A DNA stretch of 63,345 bases from Candidatus Thiodiazotropha sp. (ex Monitilora ramsayi) (GCA_025655575.1 JAHXIP010000020.1:1-63345); one strand, 5' to 3'. Shown: positions 43,977 to 54,677, counted from the stretch's first letter. Translations and numbers: made by a program. The notes: generated from the sequence alone by a model not told the origin.

Positions 43977-44011
43977 GGCTGATCTCCTGAATCTAAGTCT
44001 AAAAAAATCTA

Positions 44012-44536
44012 CTACTTTTCACGTTTCAGTTCAGATAGAACTGCAAACGGATTTTCACCAGTCTGTGCATCCTGCACCGCCGGCTTCTCATCGGCCATCT
44101 CTGTCAATGGCTTCTGACAAACATCTGGTTCATGCATCGCAACCTGCGGCAGCATTAACAGCAACTCATCCTCGATCAAATCCATGAATTGAACCTGTCC
44201 ATCTTCCACCATGCACGGATCAAGTTCCTCAGGCAGTTGTGCCGCCTGATCGTACCCCTCGACAAATGCGATGGCCATTTCAGTCTCGACAGGCAGGTCT
44301 ACCGCCTCCAGACACCGCTGGCACTCAAGTACCAGAACAGCACTGATCACTCCTGTGAGGGTGGCTCGCCGCTGCAGGTCCCTCTGAAAGTGCAGATCGA
44401 AAGCAACTTCTCCCGCACGATCCAACAGGCAGGCACTTAGCCTGGGCAGAGAATCCAAAGGAGACTGTCCACTGATCTCTTTACCAAGATCTGCAAAACG
44501 CCAGGGATCCAGGCGATCGGGCATGCGCTGCGACAT
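44012..44536 (-). CDS. yceD: YceD family (DUF177) protein, 23S rRNA accumulation protein
   Basis: A 174-residue acidic protein. The motif [20 protein letters not shown] near residues 67-86 and the C-terminal [20 protein letters not shown] with HEPDVC are the DUF177 signature. It is needed for normal 23S rRNA levels in E. coli. It is co-transcribed with rpmF, 36 bp downstream. Confidence 0.93.
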   Translation of the reverse strand: MSQRMPDRLDPWRFADLGKEISGQSPLDSLPRLSACLLDRAGEVAFDLHFQRDLQRRATLTGVISAVLVLECQRCLEAVDLPVETEMAIAFVEGYDQAAQLPEELDPCMVEDGQVQFMDLIEDELLLMLPQVAMHEPDVCQKPLTEMADEKPAVQDAQTGENPFAVLSELKREK

Positions 44537-44606
44537 AAGCGGGCAATAATATTACGGGAGGGACTCCCGTGTCAAAACAACACGGGCGTCCTTGGGACTC
44601 ATTACA

Positions 44607-45746
44607 TCAACCGCCGACGAGAGCCAACAGCACGCCAGCGGCGACGGCAGAACCGATAACACCGGCCACATTGGGCCCCATGGCGTGCATCAGCAAAAAG
44701 TTGTGGTGGTTGGTTTCCAAACCGACCTTGTTCACCACGCGTGCGGCCATGGGGACTGCCGAAACACCGGCAGCACCGATCAGCGGATTGACCTTGCCAC
44801 CAGACACCCGGTGCATCACCTTGCCCATGAGGAGGCCTGCCGCTGTACCGATACAGAAGGCGAACGCACCCAGAGCAAGTATGCCCAATGTATCAATAGT
44901 CAGGAATTTATCCGCCGAGAGTTTGGACCCCACAGCAAGACCGAGAAAAATCGTCACAATATTGATGATCTCGTTCTGTGCCGCATGGCTCAAGCGCTCG
45001 ACCACACCACATTCCCGAAGCAAATTTCCGAATGTCAGCATACCAATCAACGGTGCTGCCGAGGGGAGAAAGATTAGACAGAGGAGCAACACAGCAAACG
45101 GAAACAGGATCTTCTCCAGTTTGTTCACGTGCCGCATCTGCTGCATGACCACGTTCCTTTCTTTCTCCGTCGTCAACAAGCGCATGATTGGCGGCTGAAT
45201 AATCGGCACAAGCGCCATATACGAATAGGCTGCCACTGCAATTGCACCCAACAGATCGGGCGAGAGTCTTGACGCCAGAAAGATTGCCGTGGGGCCATCC
45301 GCCCCACCGATGATCGCAATAGCAGAGGCATCAGCCAGTGTAAAATCAAAACCGGGAATGAAGTTCAGCGCCAAGGCGCCCAGCAGGGTCACAAATATGC
45401 CGAACTGAGCTGCTGCGCCTAGGAATAGTGTCGAGGGTCTGGCGATCAATGCACCGAAATCGGTTAATGCCCCAACGCCCATGAAGATGAGCAACGGGAA
45501 GACACCTGTCTCTATCCCCACTTGATAGATATAGCCCAACAATCCTTCACTGCCACCGATACCTGCCAATGGGATGTTGCTGAGAATGGCGCCAAAACCG
45601 ATGGGGACCAGCAATAGCGGCTCAAATTTCTTCATCACCGCCAAGTAGATAAGAAGACAGCCGACACCCATCATGAGTGCCTGCCCCCAAGTAAGATTGG
45701 CTATCCCGGTGGACTGCCAAAGTGCATCTACGCCTATCTCAACCAT
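44607..45746 (-). CDS. oadB: Oxaloacetate decarboxylase beta subunit (Na+ pump)
   Basis: A 379-residue membrane protein with about nine helices, the subunit that decarboxylates carboxybiotin and exports sodium. The conserved region [20 protein letters not shown] (about 143-162) carries the essential Asp, and [14 protein letters not shown] lies further on. It starts 1 bp after the oadA stop. Its 3' end is 70 bp from yceD. Confidence 0.94.
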   Translation of the reverse strand: MVEIGVDALWQSTGIANLTWGQALMMGVGCLLIYLAVMKKFEPLLLVPIGFGAILSNIPLAGIGGSEGLLGYIYQVGIETGVFPLLIFMGVGALTDFGALIARPSTLFLGAAAQFGIFVTLLGALALNFIPGFDFTLADASAIAIIGGADGPTAIFLASRLSPDLLGAIAVAAYSYMALVPIIQPPIMRLLTTEKERNVVMQQMRHVNKLEKILFPFAVLLLCLIFLPSAAPLIGMLTFGNLLRECGVVERLSHAAQNEIINIVTIFLGLAVGSKLSADKFLTIDTLGILALGAFAFCIGTAAGLLMGKVMHRVSGGKVNPLIGAAGVSAVPMAARVVNKVGLETNHHNFLLMHAMGPNVAGVIGSAVAAGVLLALVGG

Positions 45747-45747
45747 A

Positions 45748-47544
45748 TCAGGATAGACTCAGCAGAGGCGTACCGACCTGCACTGCATCGCCTTCCTTGA
45801 CCAGGATTTGGGCAACAGTGCCTGAAGAGGAGGCTCGAACCTCTGTCTCCATTTTCATGGCCTCGAGCACCATAACCACATCCCCTGTATTCACACTCTG
45901 TCCTGCAGCCACTTTGATGGTGTGTATGTTACCTGACAGCGGTGCGGTGATATTCGCACCCCCACTCGATGCTGGCGCAGGCGTGGGTGCGGCAGCAGGT
46001 GCACCCGCAGCAGCCGGCGCCACTTCAGTGACAGCCCCGGCAGGTGAGACCTTGACGTTGTAGGTTACACCGTTGACTTCCACCTGGTAGGCTTCGGGGC
46101 CTCCGGCGGGAGCCGTAGGTGCAGCTGCTGCAACAGGTGCAGGTTCACTGCCCGGAGCAGGCTCGAAGGCATCCGGGTTGTTCCGATTCTTGAGGAACTT
46201 CAACCCGACCTGTGGGAAGAGTGCGTAGATCAGCACATCATCCACTTCCGCATCGGCAACGTCGATATTGTGCTCTTTGGCCAGCTCATTAAATTCGGCG
46301 GTGAGCTTATCCATCTCATCGTCCAGCAGGTCTGCCGGGCGACAAGTCACGGGTTCCTTGTCATCTCCGAGTACCCGTGCCTGTAACTCGGTATTAACCG
46401 GCGCCGGTGTTGCACCATATTCACCTTTGAGAACACCTTCCGTCTCTTTAGCGATGGTCTTATATCGCTCACCCATGAGGACGTTGATGACAGCCTGAGT
46501 ACCCACGATCTGTGAAGTGGGTGTCACCAGGGGAATGTAACCGAGATCCTTTCTTACACGCGGGATCTCTTCCAGCACGTCATCAAGTTTGTCTGTTGCG
46601 CCCTGCTCGCGCAGTTGATTTTCCATATTGGTCAGCATGCCGCCTGGCACCTGGGCGACCAATATGCGGGAATCGACACCCCTGAGAGAACCTTCGAATT
46701 TGGCGTACTTCTTACGTACTTCACGAAAGTAGGCGGCGATCTCTTCCAGGAGTTCCAGATTGAGCCCTGTATCCCGATCGTTCTCCTGCAAAATCGCCAC
46801 GACAGACTCCGTCGCTGAGTGACCATAGGTCATACTCATGGAGGAGATGGAGGTGTCGAGCATGTCGATGCCCGCCTCGGCAGCCTTGATATTGGTAGTC
46901 GTGCTCATGCCGGTTGTGGCATGGGACTGCATGGCAATGGGGATGGAGACGTTCTCTTTCAGCTGTGTCACCAGATCAAAGGCGATATAGGGATTGAGCA
47001 GACCGGCCATATCCTTGATGCAGATAGAGTGGCACCCCATATCCTCCAGTCGCCGGCCCATATCAAGCCAGTAATCCATATTGTGCACCGGACTCACGGT
47101 ATAAGACATGGTGCCTTGGGCGTGCTTGTCCACATCCAGTGTTGCCTGGACGGCCGTCTCTAAATTGCGTAGATCGTTCATAGCATCAAAGATGCGGAAG
47201 ACATCGACACCATTGGTGGCGGCACGTTCGACGAATTTTTTCACCACATCATCGGCATAGTGCCGATAACCCAGGATGTTCTGTCCCCTGAACAACATTT
47301 GCATCGGCGTGTTCGGCATCGCAGCCTTCAGTGTCCGGATGCGTTCCCATGGATCCTCTCCGAGAAAACGGATACAGGCATCAAATGTCGCGCCGCCCCA
47401 GGTCTCCAGAGACCAGAATCCGACCTTGTCGAGTTTCTCGGCAATGGGCAGCATATCGTCAATTCGCATTCTGGTTGCAAAGAGGGATTGATGCGCATCG
47501 CGAAGGACAACATCTGTGATACCGAGTGGTTTGGTTTCGCTCAT
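45748..47544 (-). CDS. oadA: Oxaloacetate decarboxylase alpha subunit (biotin carboxyl carrier)
   Basis: A 598-residue protein. The N-terminal carboxyltransferase barrel has [19 protein letters not shown] and [16 protein letters not shown], and [12 protein letters not shown] (about 171). An Ala/Pro-rich linker (about 470-525) leads to the biotinyl domain, with the biotin Lys in [13 protein letters not shown] (about 564). Together with OadB and OadG it forms a sodium-exporting oxaloacetate decarboxylase. Confidence 0.95.
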   Translation of the reverse strand: MSETKPLGITDVVLRDAHQSLFATRMRIDDMLPIAEKLDKVGFWSLETWGGATFDACIRFLGEDPWERIRTLKAAMPNTPMQMLFRGQNILGYRHYADDVVKKFVERAATNGVDVFRIFDAMNDLRNLETAVQATLDVDKHAQGTMSYTVSPVHNMDYWLDMGRRLEDMGCHSICIKDMAGLLNPYIAFDLVTQLKENVSIPIAMQSHATTGMSTTTNIKAAEAGIDMLDTSISSMSMTYGHSATESVVAILQENDRDTGLNLELLEEIAAYFREVRKKYAKFEGSLRGVDSRILVAQVPGGMLTNMENQLREQGATDKLDDVLEEIPRVRKDLGYIPLVTPTSQIVGTQAVINVLMGERYKTIAKETEGVLKGEYGATPAPVNTELQARVLGDDKEPVTCRPADLLDDEMDKLTAEFNELAKEHNIDVADAEVDDVLIYALFPQVGLKFLKNRNNPDAFEPAPGSEPAPVAAAAPTAPAGGPEAYQVEVNGVTYNVKVSPAGAVTEVAPAAAGAPAAAPTPAPASSGGANITAPLSGNIHTIKVAAGQSVNTGDVVMVLEAMKMETEVRASSSGTVAQILVKEGDAVQVGTPLLSLS

Positions 47545-47615
47545 AAACTAGCCGCCGTTGTCTGTGAACAGCCTGGTAACAGGTGTTAGTTAAAAGAAGA
47601 GGAGCTCCAACAGGT

Positions 47616-47876
47616 TTAACTGTGGGTCGTGCGATACCGGGAAACTGCTGCCGAAATCACTGCTATCAAATCACCCCTTGTGCCAGCCTGCCCTTGCAGC
47701 GCTGTTGAAGGATGATGGGATTGCGTCTCAGAGCTCCCGTGTCGCTCAACCATAAAAATCGCCAACTTGGACATGCCTTTCATGGTAAAGACCAGAACCA
47801 GCAGGAACGTGAAAACGATCCCCATTCCAACCAGCATCAGGCTCACACCCGACATAAGCATATCTGTTATTGGCAT
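47616..47876 (-). CDS. oadG: Oxaloacetate decarboxylase gamma subunit
   Basis: An 86-residue single-span membrane protein: LMLVGMGIVFTFLLVLVFTM near residues 14-33, then a short linker and a His-rich end (RHGSSETQSHHPSTAL) of the type that binds zinc and OadA. It is the first gene of the oadGAB unit, 71 bp before oadA. Length and organisation match OadG. The promoter should lie in 47877-48155, which is AT-rich. Confidence 0.85.
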   Translation of the reverse strand: MPITDMLMSGVSLMLVGMGIVFTFLLVLVFTMKGMSKLAIFMVERHGSSETQSHHPSTALQGQAGTRGDLIAVISAAVSRYRTTHS

Positions 47877-48167
47877 CAGTTTATTTCATCTCGTAGTTGT
47901 TATTCGGCTCTTTCTACGTTGTCCAAACATTCGTTGTCAAGCATCAGTATTTTTCAAAATCATGGTTAACGTATTGTTCTTAATGCAATATCCAGTCTTT
48001 ATTTAGAATATCCATGGTAAGCATTAAACTACCCAATGATATACCAATAATGCCATGAAAATAGTCGGCATCGCTTTAAAGTGCAAATTCATCTGGTACC
48101 ATGCCGTCCTTCACGACAAGGCTACCAAACTTTATGATGGCCACACGAAAGTATTTTGGAACCCTCA

Positions 48168-48764
48168 ATGCCACAAACCCACCCTCCACTGATACTTGCA
48201 TCAAGCTCTCCCTTTCGCAGAGAACTGCTCAGTCGCCTAGGCATGGAGTTCAGCAGCGTCTCCCCTGCTGTCGATGAATCGGCTCTGGTTGACGAAAATG
48301 CAGAAATGCTGGTTTCCAGGCTGGCTGAGAGTAAAGCCAAAGCCGTTGCTGAATCTCATCCTAATGCACTGATCATCGGTTCTGATCAGGTCGCTACCAT
48401 TGAAGGCCAAATACTGGGTAAACCCGGTAACCATGAGAAAGCCGTCGAGCAATTGATGCAGGCATCCGGTAAACGTGTCAGTTTTCTCACCGGTCTGTGT
48501 CTGCATCACAGCACCACTGGCAACACACAATTATGGTGTGAACCTTTTCATGTGGAGTTCCGAGAATTGACTCGCGATGAGATCGAGCACTACCTGCACC
48601 TGGAAAAACCCTATAACTGCGCCGGATCATTTAAGTCTGAAGGCCTGGGCATCTGTCTATTTCAGCGCATGGAGGGAGATGATCCCTCCTCGCTCATCGG
48701 CCTGCCTCTGATACGTCTGGTCAATATGCTTCGTAATGAAGGAGTCGACGTACTCGGTCCATAG
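48168..48764 (+). CDS. yceF: Maf-family nucleotide pyrophosphatase (YceF-type)
   Basis: A 198-residue protein hydrolysing non-canonical nucleoside triphosphates. ILASSSPFRRELLSRLG (about 10-26), DESALVDE and IIGSDQVA (catalytic Asp) are conserved. ATG at 48168 is used; a TTG at 48156 is possible. In enterobacteria yceF is adjacent to yceD; here oadGAB lies between them. It ends 3 bp before the stop of the opposite-strand HDOD gene. Confidence 0.92.
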   Translation: MPQTHPPLILASSSPFRRELLSRLGMEFSSVSPAVDESALVDENAEMLVSRLAESKAKAVAESHPNALIIGSDQVATIEGQILGKPGNHEKAVEQLMQASGKRVSFLTGLCLHHSTTGNTQLWCEPFHVEFRELTRDEIEHYLHLEKPYNCAGSFKSEGLGICLFQRMEGDDPSSLIGLPLIRLVNMLRNEGVDVLGP

Positions 48765-48766
48765 AC

Positions 48767-49681
48767 TCAGAAGACCACATCCTCCACGTGCTTGGTATCC
48801 TCATCCACGGTATCCGCCTCATGGCTTTCACCACGTTTGAGTCTTGAAAAGGCCTTGATGGCATCCCTGTCGACAGCCGCCAAACGATGATCGCTCCCCT
48901 CATAAGTGAGAATGTTGGCAACTTGTACAACATCGACATAGTCGACAGGTGCGTCGCCTGGATCGCGGGCCAGATCTTCATGCTCAGCAGCAGCGGCAAT
49001 GACAAGCGGGTCGAATTTCCAGAGCTTGAGGATACTGCCGCCCAATTGAGTGTGTAGCTTTTCCAGAACCCGATCCAATACATCGGGTTTGCTGATTAGG
49101 CTTTCGTATTTACAAGCCTTGGTCAGGAGTGGGATGTGACCGATGTCATGCACCAGTCCCGCCACAAGTGCCACATCGGCATCCAATCCAGGCTGGCTTT
49201 TTGCCAGCATAGCCGCCTGAGCACCGACTTTTACAGAGTGTGACCAGAGATGATCCATGCGCTTTTCAATTTCCTTGACGGAGGTTCTGAAGACCTCCTT
49301 CATGGAGACTGCGTAGACAGCATTTTTCACCCTCTGAAAGCCAATTCTTGTGATGGCAGGCTTAATGGTGGTGATTGTATTCAGTCCACGATAGAGGGGA
49401 CTATTGGCATATCGTATCAAGCGGGCTGTGAGTGCTGCATCCCGTGAGATAACCTTTTGCAGATCAGATGAGGAACTGTCCACATCATTGATCACCAGCA
49501 GGGCTTCCAGGGCCAGTGCAGGCAGGGTGGGCAGATAGATATTATTGGCGAGTAGATCCTCGCGAACGGATTCGACAAACTCCTTAACCGAAGCGTCTTC
49601 ACTCGCTTTTTCCTGCTCTTTTTTTTCCTCTTCCAGGTCGGCAGGTGCGCCATCAGAAAGGTGAAATACTGATTTACTCAT
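48767..49681 (-). CDS. HDOD domain protein
   Basis: A 304-residue regulatory protein. After an acidic N-terminal 40 residues (EEEKKEQEKASEDAS) comes the HDOD domain with LPTLPALALEALLVINDVDS, VISRDAALTARLIRYANSPL, TRIGFQRVKN and VAGLVHDIGHIPLL with the HD pair retained (about 174). HDOD proteins sense second messengers or stress. A short acidic tail follows. It is monocistronic. Confidence 0.88.
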   Translation of the reverse strand: MSKSVFHLSDGAPADLEEEKKEQEKASEDASVKEFVESVREDLLANNIYLPTLPALALEALLVINDVDSSSSDLQKVISRDAALTARLIRYANSPLYRGLNTITTIKPAITRIGFQRVKNAVYAVSMKEVFRTSVKEIEKRMDHLWSHSVKVGAQAAMLAKSQPGLDADVALVAGLVHDIGHIPLLTKACKYESLISKPDVLDRVLEKLHTQLGGSILKLWKFDPLVIAAAAEHEDLARDPGDAPVDYVDVVQVANILTYEGSDHRLAAVDRDAIKAFSRLKRGESHEADTVDEDTKHVEDVVF

Positions 49682-50184
49682 GAAAGTGGGTCGTGCTGTT
49701 TCAATTTTCCATCCCGCAGCCTCTCAATTGTTGCTGCGCCTTGTTGAGGGCTTCCGATGCCGTTAGTTTAGCTCATGATATCGCCATGCCACTAGCCCAG
49801 ATATCTAAAATAATCATTATAAATAGGGTCTAACCGCATGATTTGAATTGGAATCATCGAGAAAACCTGAAAAGTGCGAAATGTTACCCGGCTGTTTTCA
49901 ACAGACCATCTCAGTTTTTAAAACCCGCTCTTGCAGGACGCTTAATAAAACAAGCTGATAATCGGCATCTTTCTAGATAAAAACATCTCGATCAATTAGT
50001 GATTGACCTCTCATTTCATCCCTATCATCAAAGCTGAAAAAACTGTATTTTTTCTTTATTTACATAAAGTTACAATTTTTTTGTTAAAAAACAGTTCACT
50101 TTTAAATTTAAAGATATTCTATAAACTGTCGAATTAAAGAGCAGGAAACCTATACCCAAAGAATTTGAGAATAAAACGACTACC
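49682..50184. other. Non-coding 503-bp divergent promoter region
   Basis: The gap between the divergent HDOD and response-regulator genes. The last 150 bp (about 50030-50140) are very AT-rich; a TTCACT at about 50095 and TATAAA at about 50121 could form a rightward promoter at the long spacing of 19 bp. No other feature is seen. Confidence 0.4.
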
Positions 50185-52599
50185 ATGGCTGAACAGGCAA
50201 TAAACGTGTCATCCACAGACACAAACGAGAAACCGGTCATCCTGATCGCCGACGACTCTCGAGTTGTTCGTGTTTCGTTAAAAAACATCCTGAAGAAAGA
50301 CTGTCATCTCATTGAAGCGGAAGATGGTCAGCAAGCCTGGGAACTGTTACTCGAGCATCCCCATGTCCAGCTGATCTTCTCCGATCTCTCCATGCCTCGT
50401 TTGGATGGCCGTGGTCTGCTCAAGAAAATCAGACAATCGGAGATTACCCGAGTCCGTAATCTGCCCTTTATCGTTGTTACAGGTAATGAAGAGAATAGCG
50501 ATACCCGCCGGGAGCTTCAGGAAAGCGGAGCCACAGAAATTGTGACAAAGCCTTTCGATCCCGCAAGCATCATCAGTTATACCAATACCCTTGTCTCGAA
50601 GCAGGAAAGCGAGAGCTACTTCATCCTACCGGACGAGGATCATCAGACCGAACTGTTACCAGGCATCTCCAGTCAAAGCAACTTCATGGAAGTTGCGAGC
50701 AAGGAACTCTCTTTCGCCATCCGCAATAAAAATGAGTTAGCCATCGCTCTGCTGAAAATCGACCAGTTCGATAACATCAGCCATCATTACAGCGGCCCGG
50801 CAGTTGAGCATATCCTGCTAGCCACAGCGGAGATCATTCATCAGCATATCCATCCCGATGACACCATGGCCTATTTTGGAGAGGGGTTGTATGCAATTCT
50901 GCGCCCGGCTTCGAATGCCATTGGCACCCGCTACATCGGTCGTCGAATTATTGAGGACCTTGTAGCCAAACAGTTTTACCTTGGGGAGACCGATGACGCT
51001 GTGAGTGCAAGTATTGGCATCTCTGCGCCTCAGATCAAACATGGTACACGCCTCAGAGAGCTGCTGCTATTGGCGGAAGGACGCCTCAAAGCAGCCATGG
51101 ACTTGGGTGGTAACCGTGTTATCGATAAGGGTAACGATACGCTTACACCGGTCTCTTCTACACCTGACAACTCGCAGGACTCTGCAAACCAGAGCAGCCT
51201 CTTTACCCAACCCATAACGTCGGGTGTAAGCAGTAGTCAACAAGCGGCCGAGGAAATAGCATCCACCCCATCAAATCAGCTTTCTGCTGAAAACCTGAGC
51301 CAGCCAAGTGAAGCCGCCAAGCAAATAGCCGAACTGCAAAAACAAATGAAGCAGCTCTCGGACGATAACAAGGATTTACAATCACAAGTGGAGCGCTGGC
51401 GCAAGCAGTCTGCTGAATCGGAACAGCTCCGACAGCGAGTCTTTGAGCTTGAAAGTGAGCAGCAGCAGATGCAGCTCAAGTTGACTGATCTGCAAAGCAC
51501 GAATCATAAACTACATCTGCAATCTGAGGCGGTTGAACAAGAGAAGCAGCTACTGATTGAAAATGATGAAGAACGCCTCGCCACACTCAAACAGGCCAAT
51601 CAGTTCTACGAGGAAGAGAACCTGCGACTTGAGGGTCAGCTCGATGCACTTAACAATCGAGCACAAAAGGCGGAACTGGCCTACCGAAACGCCGAACAAC
51701 TGAACACAAGTCTGAAAGACAACATCAGTCTGCTAAGAGGACAACTCGAGCAGATTCAACAACAGCTCTTAGCGGCACAACATCAAGCTGTCAATTCCGC
51801 CCCAGAACCAGAACACCAAACCGAATCAGCGGATAGCAAGCAGGAGCCTGCCGACAGTCACATCTCCAGTTTGAACGAACCGACAGAGAGTGAACTGATC
51901 TTCAACGGGTTCCCTTCCACCAACGAAGATACACCCAGAGAAAAAGCACCCGTGTTGCAGATATTTCCTGAAAAGGATCCAACACCTGCTCCCATGGCCA
52001 AACCGGTATCGGTTGAGCCAAAACAGCCCGAACCCCTGTCAATTCCCACCTATCGAATAAACGATGAAAAGCCACCGAGAGAGCGACGCTCCCTCTCGTC
52101 TTTTGCTATTGCCAGCCTTATCCTGCTTATTCTACTTGGCTTAGGCAGTAGCTATCTCTACCGCTATTTACAACAATCCCCAGAAGGCGTGGCACCAAAT
52201 TCAATCGAGGTGCCACAGAGACCCGCCGTTCAGAAAGCACCGTCAGAAATTAAAAACGATACAAACTTGGTGACTAGCCAGACCGATACGGCCTCTTCCT
52301 CTTCTTCATCAGTATCCGCGTCACCGGGCGCTCAACCCTCACCAGCGTCAACATCAGACATGATTTCAGAAGAAGCCAAGCTCCAGGCCGAACTGACACT
52401 GCGGCAAATGGCAGAAGAGGAATACAATCAGCAGCTACTGCAGATTAACGGCACAAACCAACCGTCAAATTTGCCGGTAGAAAATCAGCAGTATCAGTCA
52501 GAAGAAGCCGATTCCGAACAGCCGCTAAATCCAACTATTACGAACGAAACAGGCGAACAGGCTAGCGGCATCCATGCCTCCACAGTGCCTGTGGAGTAA
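50185..52599 (+). CDS. Response regulator with degenerate GGDEF, coiled coil and membrane anchor
   Basis: An 804-residue protein. The receiver domain (about 17-135) has IADDSR (acidic pair), phospho-acceptor Asp67 in FSDLSMPRLDG and VTKPFD (Lys). A GGDEF-type domain (about 165-320) has AYFGEGLYAIL where RYGGDEF is expected, so no cyclase activity. A long Gln/Glu-rich coiled coil (about 380-540), a Pro-rich linker, one membrane helix (about 640-660, SFAIASLILLILLGLGSSYL) and an outward Ser/Gln-rich tail follow. A receiver facing the cytoplasm in a tail-anchored protein is unusual. It is monocistronic. Confidence 0.85.
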   Translation: MAEQAINVSSTDTNEKPVILIADDSRVVRVSLKNILKKDCHLIEAEDGQQAWELLLEHPHVQLIFSDLSMPRLDGRGLLKKIRQSEITRVRNLPFIVVTGNEENSDTRRELQESGATEIVTKPFDPASIISYTNTLVSKQESESYFILPDEDHQTELLPGISSQSNFMEVASKELSFAIRNKNELAIALLKIDQFDNISHHYSGPAVEHILLATAEIIHQHIHPDDTMAYFGEGLYAILRPASNAIGTRYIGRRIIEDLVAKQFYLGETDDAVSASIGISAPQIKHGTRLRELLLLAEGRLKAAMDLGGNRVIDKGNDTLTPVSSTPDNSQDSANQSSLFTQPITSGVSSSQQAAEEIASTPSNQLSAENLSQPSEAAKQIAELQKQMKQLSDDNKDLQSQVERWRKQSAESEQLRQRVFELESEQQQMQLKLTDLQSTNHKLHLQSEAVEQEKQLLIENDEERLATLKQANQFYEEENLRLEGQLDALNNRAQKAELAYRNAEQLNTSLKDNISLLRGQLEQIQQQLLAAQHQAVNSAPEPEHQTESADSKQEPADSHISSLNEPTESELIFNGFPSTNEDTPREKAPVLQIFPEKDPTPAPMAKPVSVEPKQPEPLSIPTYRINDEKPPRERRSLSSFAIASLILLILLGLGSSYLYRYLQQSPEGVAPNSIEVPQRPAVQKAPSEIKNDTNLVTSQTDTASSSSSSVSASPGAQPSPASTSDMISEEAKLQAELTLRQMAEEEYNQQLLQINGTNQPSNLPVENQQYQSEEADSEQPLNPTITNETGEQASGIHASTVPVE

Positions 52600-52628
52600 T
52601 ACACGGCCAACTCCGCAGCGATCCATTA

Positions 52629-53072
52629 TTATTCTTGAGTGGGGCCTTGCATAAATATACTGGCATGCAGCGGCCAGCCAGACTCATCAAGCACCAACAC
52701 AGTCCATTTTCCGGATACCCCTGGATTCAAGGTCTTTTTTGAATAGACCCGCCAACGCGGTCCACCCACCGCAAATTCAATTTGTCCCATGAACTGTCCC
52801 TCGAACTCCCAACGGTGAGTAACGCTTCTTCCTTCTAAATGCCTTAAGTCAGTAAAGAAATAGATATCCCCCTGATAGGCGTCCAGACTCACCACCTGAT
52901 CGACCGGCTCACGATTGACAATGCCTGTAGTAAAAAGCGCACGCGCCGCATAAGCGTCTGGCACTGGAGATTCCTGCAGCTCTTGCGACAGCGCCACACC
53001 AGCGAAAAAAATCACCCCCAGGCTGAACAAACCCGTCCACACTTTGCCTCTACCTGATTGAGAATATCTCAT
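52629..53072 (-). CDS. DUF2914 periplasmic protein
   Basis: A 147-residue protein with signal peptide (GKVWTGLFSLGVIFFAGVALS) and a DUF2914 domain: ARALFTTGIVNREPVDQV, then LDAYQGDIYFFTDLRHLEG, HRWEFEGQFMGQIEFAVGG and RWRVYSKKTLNPGVSGKWTV. The frame opens at 53183, and an ATG at 53159 overlaps the preceding stop (TAATG), but the signal-peptide layout favours 53072. It is coupled to the peptidase gene upstream. Function unknown. Confidence 0.75.
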   Translation of the reverse strand: MRYSQSGRGKVWTGLFSLGVIFFAGVALSQELQESPVPDAYAARALFTTGIVNREPVDQVVSLDAYQGDIYFFTDLRHLEGRSVTHRWEFEGQFMGQIEFAVGGPRWRVYSKKTLNPGVSGKWTVLVLDESGWPLHASIFMQGPTQE

Positions 53073-53158
53073 GCCTCTTTCCCTATACTTGTTAGTCTTG
53101 ATGTTTGTTTTCCTCATACGCCTATCCTTTGCTTCCTGATTGCTCTCTTTGATTTCCA

Positions 53159-53842
53159 TTATCGTCTGATGACTCTCAACCACTGCCAGAAATTAAGCAA
53201 TCCCGCCAATGATGCAGAGAGGTAGGTCAGCGATGCTGCCCGTAGAATTCTCTTAGCAGCCAGATATTGCTGGGGCGCAAGATAACCTGATTTCAGAAGC
53301 GGCAATGCCTTTTTAAAACTGGCATCGAGCTCTACTGGCAAGGTGACCAGCTGTACAACCACGTTCGTCCCCATGATGAGAAATGCCGCCAGTCCTGTAA
53401 CCAAACCTGGCGCCGGTGCTCTTGTTGCTATTGTCAGCAGCGGCGCAGCAAATAGTAAAAAAGAGCCCACTTTCTGTGCCAATTGTGCGAATACTGCCAA
53501 GCGGGTTCGCAAGCGAAACATGGGATCATCTGCCGCATCCTGTAAAGCATGTCCAACTTCATGGGCTGCTGTGGTTATTGCCGTTAATGATCGGCCATTC
53601 AGTTTATCCTTCGTTAGGCGAACCACCTTTTCTACCGGATCATAGTGATCGCCTATATCAGTGGTTTCAACGCTCACCGATTGAAGTGAAAAACGATCAA
53701 GGAGATGGCGTGCCAGCTCTCCACCATCGCCGGGGAAATTCTTCTCTTGCTGACGATTGTATTTTCCCATGACCCACTGAACCCAGAGTTGGGGGCCCAG
53801 CAAAAGAATCATGATAACCGCCAACAGCAGAAGATAGATCAT
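53159..53842 (-). CDS. YugP-like membrane zinc metallopeptidase
   Basis: A 227-residue membrane peptidase. The zinc-binding motif is TAAHEVGHALQDA (HExxH, about 92-96), with membrane helices near 2-17, 120-140 and 145-170 and VELDASFKKALPLL further on. This is the Zn_peptidase_2/YugP family, of unknown substrate. It lies 24 bp from the FmdB-like gene and precedes the DUF2914 gene. Confidence 0.88.
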   Translation of the reverse strand: MIYLLLLAVIMILLLGPQLWVQWVMGKYNRQQEKNFPGDGGELARHLLDRFSLQSVSVETTDIGDHYDPVEKVVRLTKDKLNGRSLTAITTAAHEVGHALQDAADDPMFRLRTRLAVFAQLAQKVGSFLLFAAPLLTIATRAPAPGLVTGLAAFLIMGTNVVVQLVTLPVELDASFKKALPLLKSGYLAPQQYLAAKRILRAASLTYLSASLAGLLNFWQWLRVIRR

Positions 53843-53866
53843 CTTATCGGCTTGCTATCGACACCC

Positions 53867-54112
53867 TTACAGACCACAGCGCCCCGACGCACAACCACTG
53901 GCACAGGCGGGTTCAGGGTTCGACAATGTCTTACTGTTAACCACTGCAGCCCCAGAAATCAGTTTTTTTACAGGAGTCTCTGAGGGGGTATCACCGGGAT
54001 CTATACAGGCCAAACCGGCTAGCGCTTCCCAGGTCGTGACAGTTACATCGATTTTGTGGCTAACTTCGACCTTGCGGCCGTTTGCTTCACAATAATAATC
54101 ATATGTGGGCAC
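53867..54112 (-). CDS. FmdB-type zinc-ribbon small protein
   Basis: An 81-residue protein that starts MPTYDYYCEANGRKVEVSHK, the FmdB/CxxC zinc-ribbon lead, but with only one Cys here. The C-terminus has PEPACASGCASGRCGL with three more cysteines, so a metal site is likely though not the usual CxxC pair. Role unknown; it precedes the metallopeptidase gene. Confidence 0.75.
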   Translation of the reverse strand: MPTYDYYCEANGRKVEVSHKIDVTVTTWEALAGLACIDPGDTPSETPVKKLISGAAVVNSKTLSNPEPACASGCASGRCGL

Positions 54113-54272
54113 CAGGTATCTCCTCTATCATCATCTCTCTTAATTCTAACCTAATAGAAGACACCAGATCATGCAGAACGCTTCGAAAATGAGCACTTTT
54201 TGACCAGGCAGGCAAAAGGGCCGCCATTTGTACAATAGCAGCCCTCCGCAGGAAGTCAGCCAGCAATTACAC

Positions 54273-54677
54273 TCAGTATGTTACGACCCGGGGGAGATCC
54301 TTGGCGGATGCAACCCAGCTCTCTACAGCAGAAAGCGCAGGCATCGCTCTCACCAGTTTTTTCTGCTCGTTGACCTCGGCCATTTTGGCATGAAGGTTTT
54401 CCGGTTTTCGCTGAGCCAGTTCAGGTACTGTATCAACACCCGCTGCCTCCAGAAGGTCGGAATACTGCTCACCAATACCCTTAACCCGAAAGAGGTCTGC
54501 CATATTCACCCAGCGGAGCACGAGTTTACCGCTGATGCCTGTCGCATCTTCTACCTCTTTGCGACCTTTTTTGGTTGCACCTTTCTCTAACAGGTTTTCC
54601 AGGCTGCTTACCCCTGCAGCTTGAAGCTTTGCTGCGAAGGTTTCTCCGATGCCTTCGATTTCTACTAATTTCGTCAT
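54273..54677 (-). CDS. DUF4332 helix-hairpin-helix protein
   Basis: A 134-residue protein made of two helix-hairpin-helix units: VEIEGIGETFAAKLQAAGVS (about 5-24) and RVKGIGEQYSDLLEAAGVDT (about 63-82). This is the DUF4332 layout, likely able to bind nucleic acid. It stands alone between AT-rich gaps. Confidence 0.85.
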   Translation of the reverse strand: MTKLVEIEGIGETFAAKLQAAGVSSLENLLEKGATKKGRKEVEDATGISGKLVLRWVNMADLFRVKGIGEQYSDLLEAAGVDTVPELAQRKPENLHAKMAEVNEQKKLVRAMPALSAVESWVASAKDLPRVVTY

